In this document: in pieces, positions 4,933 to 5,427 of the stretch
Position numbering within the stretch: the stretch's first letter is position 1
Layout of the letters: every line of letters begins with the position of its first letter
NCBI GenBank assembly: GCA_910579115.1
Contig: CAJTSO010000059.1
Location: 4,535-9,961, forward strand
Source of the DNA: an uncultured Selenomonadaceae bacterium
GTDB taxonomy: Bacteria > Bacillota > Negativicutes > Selenomonadales > Selenomonadaceae
DNA: 5,427 nt
Reading direction: 5' to 3'
Program-made: the position numbers and the translations under genes
The notes under the pieces: model-generated
What the model was told of the DNA's origin: nothing
The model's database searches: none
What the model saw: the letters and a program-made list of their open reading frames with translations, nothing else

Positions 4933-4938
4933 AGAGGA
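4933..4938 (+). promoter_or_regulatory. proA: Ribosome binding site of proA
   Basis: AGAGGA ends five bases before the ATG at 4944. No other in-frame start has a comparable site, so this fixes the start. Confidence 0.8.
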
Positions 4939-4943
4939 TTTTC

Positions 4944-5427
4944 ATGGATATTGAACAAATCGTCAGGGAAAGGGCGGCTGAGGCTAAGGCAGCCTCCCGT
5001 AAGCTGGCGGTGCTGCCTACAGCCCTGAAGAACAGCGCCTTGCTCAATATGGCGTCACTGCTGGAGAAACGGGCGGAGCTGGTGCTGGCGGCTAATGAGG
5101 AAGATATTAAGGAGGCGAGAGACAACGGAGTTAAGGCCTCGTTCCTTGATCGTCTTCTGCTGACGCCTGAGAGAATAAAGGGGATGGCCGACGGACTCAG
5201 GGCGACGGCTGCCCTGCCTGATCCGGTGGGAGAGGGGGACTTTGCCACCGTCAGGCCAAATGGATTGGAGCTGCGCCGGGTAAGGGTGCCTCTGGGGGTC
5301 ATTGCCATCATCTACGAGGCCCGGCCAAATGTGACGGCGGAGGCGGCGGGGCTCTGCCTGAAATCGGGCAACGCGGTTCTCCTGCGGGGAGGCAAAGAGG
5401 CGTTGGAGTCAAACCGGGCGATAATGG
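4944..5427 (+). CDS. proA: Gamma-glutamyl phosphate reductase, 3' truncated
   Basis: ProA reduces gamma-glutamyl phosphate with NADPH to glutamate semialdehyde, the second step of proline synthesis in the cytoplasm. The visible 161 residues run off the window; the family is about 415-420 long. The N-terminal helices show the typical order: KNSALLNMASLLEKR, LAANEEDIKEAR, FLDRLLLTPERIKGMADGLR, LPDPVGE. They are followed by RRVRVPLGVIAIIYEARPNV, the best-known ProA signature, and LKSGNAVLLRGGKEALESN from the nucleotide-binding core. The catalytic Cys lies beyond the window. The ATG is supported by AGAGGA (4933-4938) five bases upstream. The gene has its own promoter, with a terminator before it. 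proB, its usual partner, is not upstream; it may be downstream or elsewhere. Confidence 0.97.
   Translation, partial: MDIEQIVRERAAEAKAASRKLAVLPTALKNSALLNMASLLEKRAELVLAANEEDIKEARDNGVKASFLDRLLLTPERIKGMADGLRATAALPDPVGEGDFATVRPNGLELRRVRVPLGVIAIIYEARPNVTAEAAGLCLKSGNAVLLRGGKEALESNRAIM

Overview
This window looks like a chromosomal housekeeping segment from a moderately GC-rich Gram-positive-lineage anaerobe, most likely a Clostridia- or Negativicutes-type Firmicute. The clues are a SpoIVB-type (S55) peptidase-family protein, a ydaO/yuaA (cyclic di-AMP) riboswitch, A-rich/G-rich Shine-Dalgarno sites, CheC/CheX-style phosphatase chemistry, and an RNase P RNA of the ancestral A class (Bacilli normally carry the B class). 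The genus cannot be fixed from the sequence alone. All genes I can support lie on the + strand. No mobile element, CRISPR array or prophage signature is visible.

Layout. (1) 3-1604: the 3' part of a large S55/SpoIVB-family protein, truncated by the window edge, with an unusual charged low-complexity linker. (2) 1605-1767: a 163-base leader with TATAAT hexamers and predicted hairpins that run into the ribosome binding site. (3) 1768-3028: a two-gene operon, a stand-alone CheY-type receiver overlapping by 11 bases a protein whose C-terminal half is a CheC/CheX-type CheY-P phosphatase domain; it ends at a strong intrinsic terminator. (4) 3080-3892: a block of three stable RNA genes: tRNA-Ser(GGA), the hairpin-type SRP RNA and RNase P RNA. 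The tRNA and rnpB have near-perfect sigma-A promoters. (5) 3893-4783: a cyclic di-AMP riboswitch in the leader of a secreted NlpC/P60 cell-wall endopeptidase that starts at TTG, ended by a terminator. (6) 4851-5427: promoter and first 161 codons of proA (proline biosynthesis), cut by the window edge.

How the parts work together. The receiver and phosphatase form a self-contained phospho-signal module: the second protein probably removes phosphate from the first or from another CheY. The NlpC/P60 enzyme is probably tied to cell-wall and turgor homeostasis through cyclic di-AMP. The stable RNA genes serve translation, protein export and tRNA maturation. The most interesting points are the riboswitch with its expression platform packed against the TTG start, the orphan receiver/phosphatase pair with its structured leader, and the linker in the S55 protein. 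I see no clear evidence for a wholly new system.
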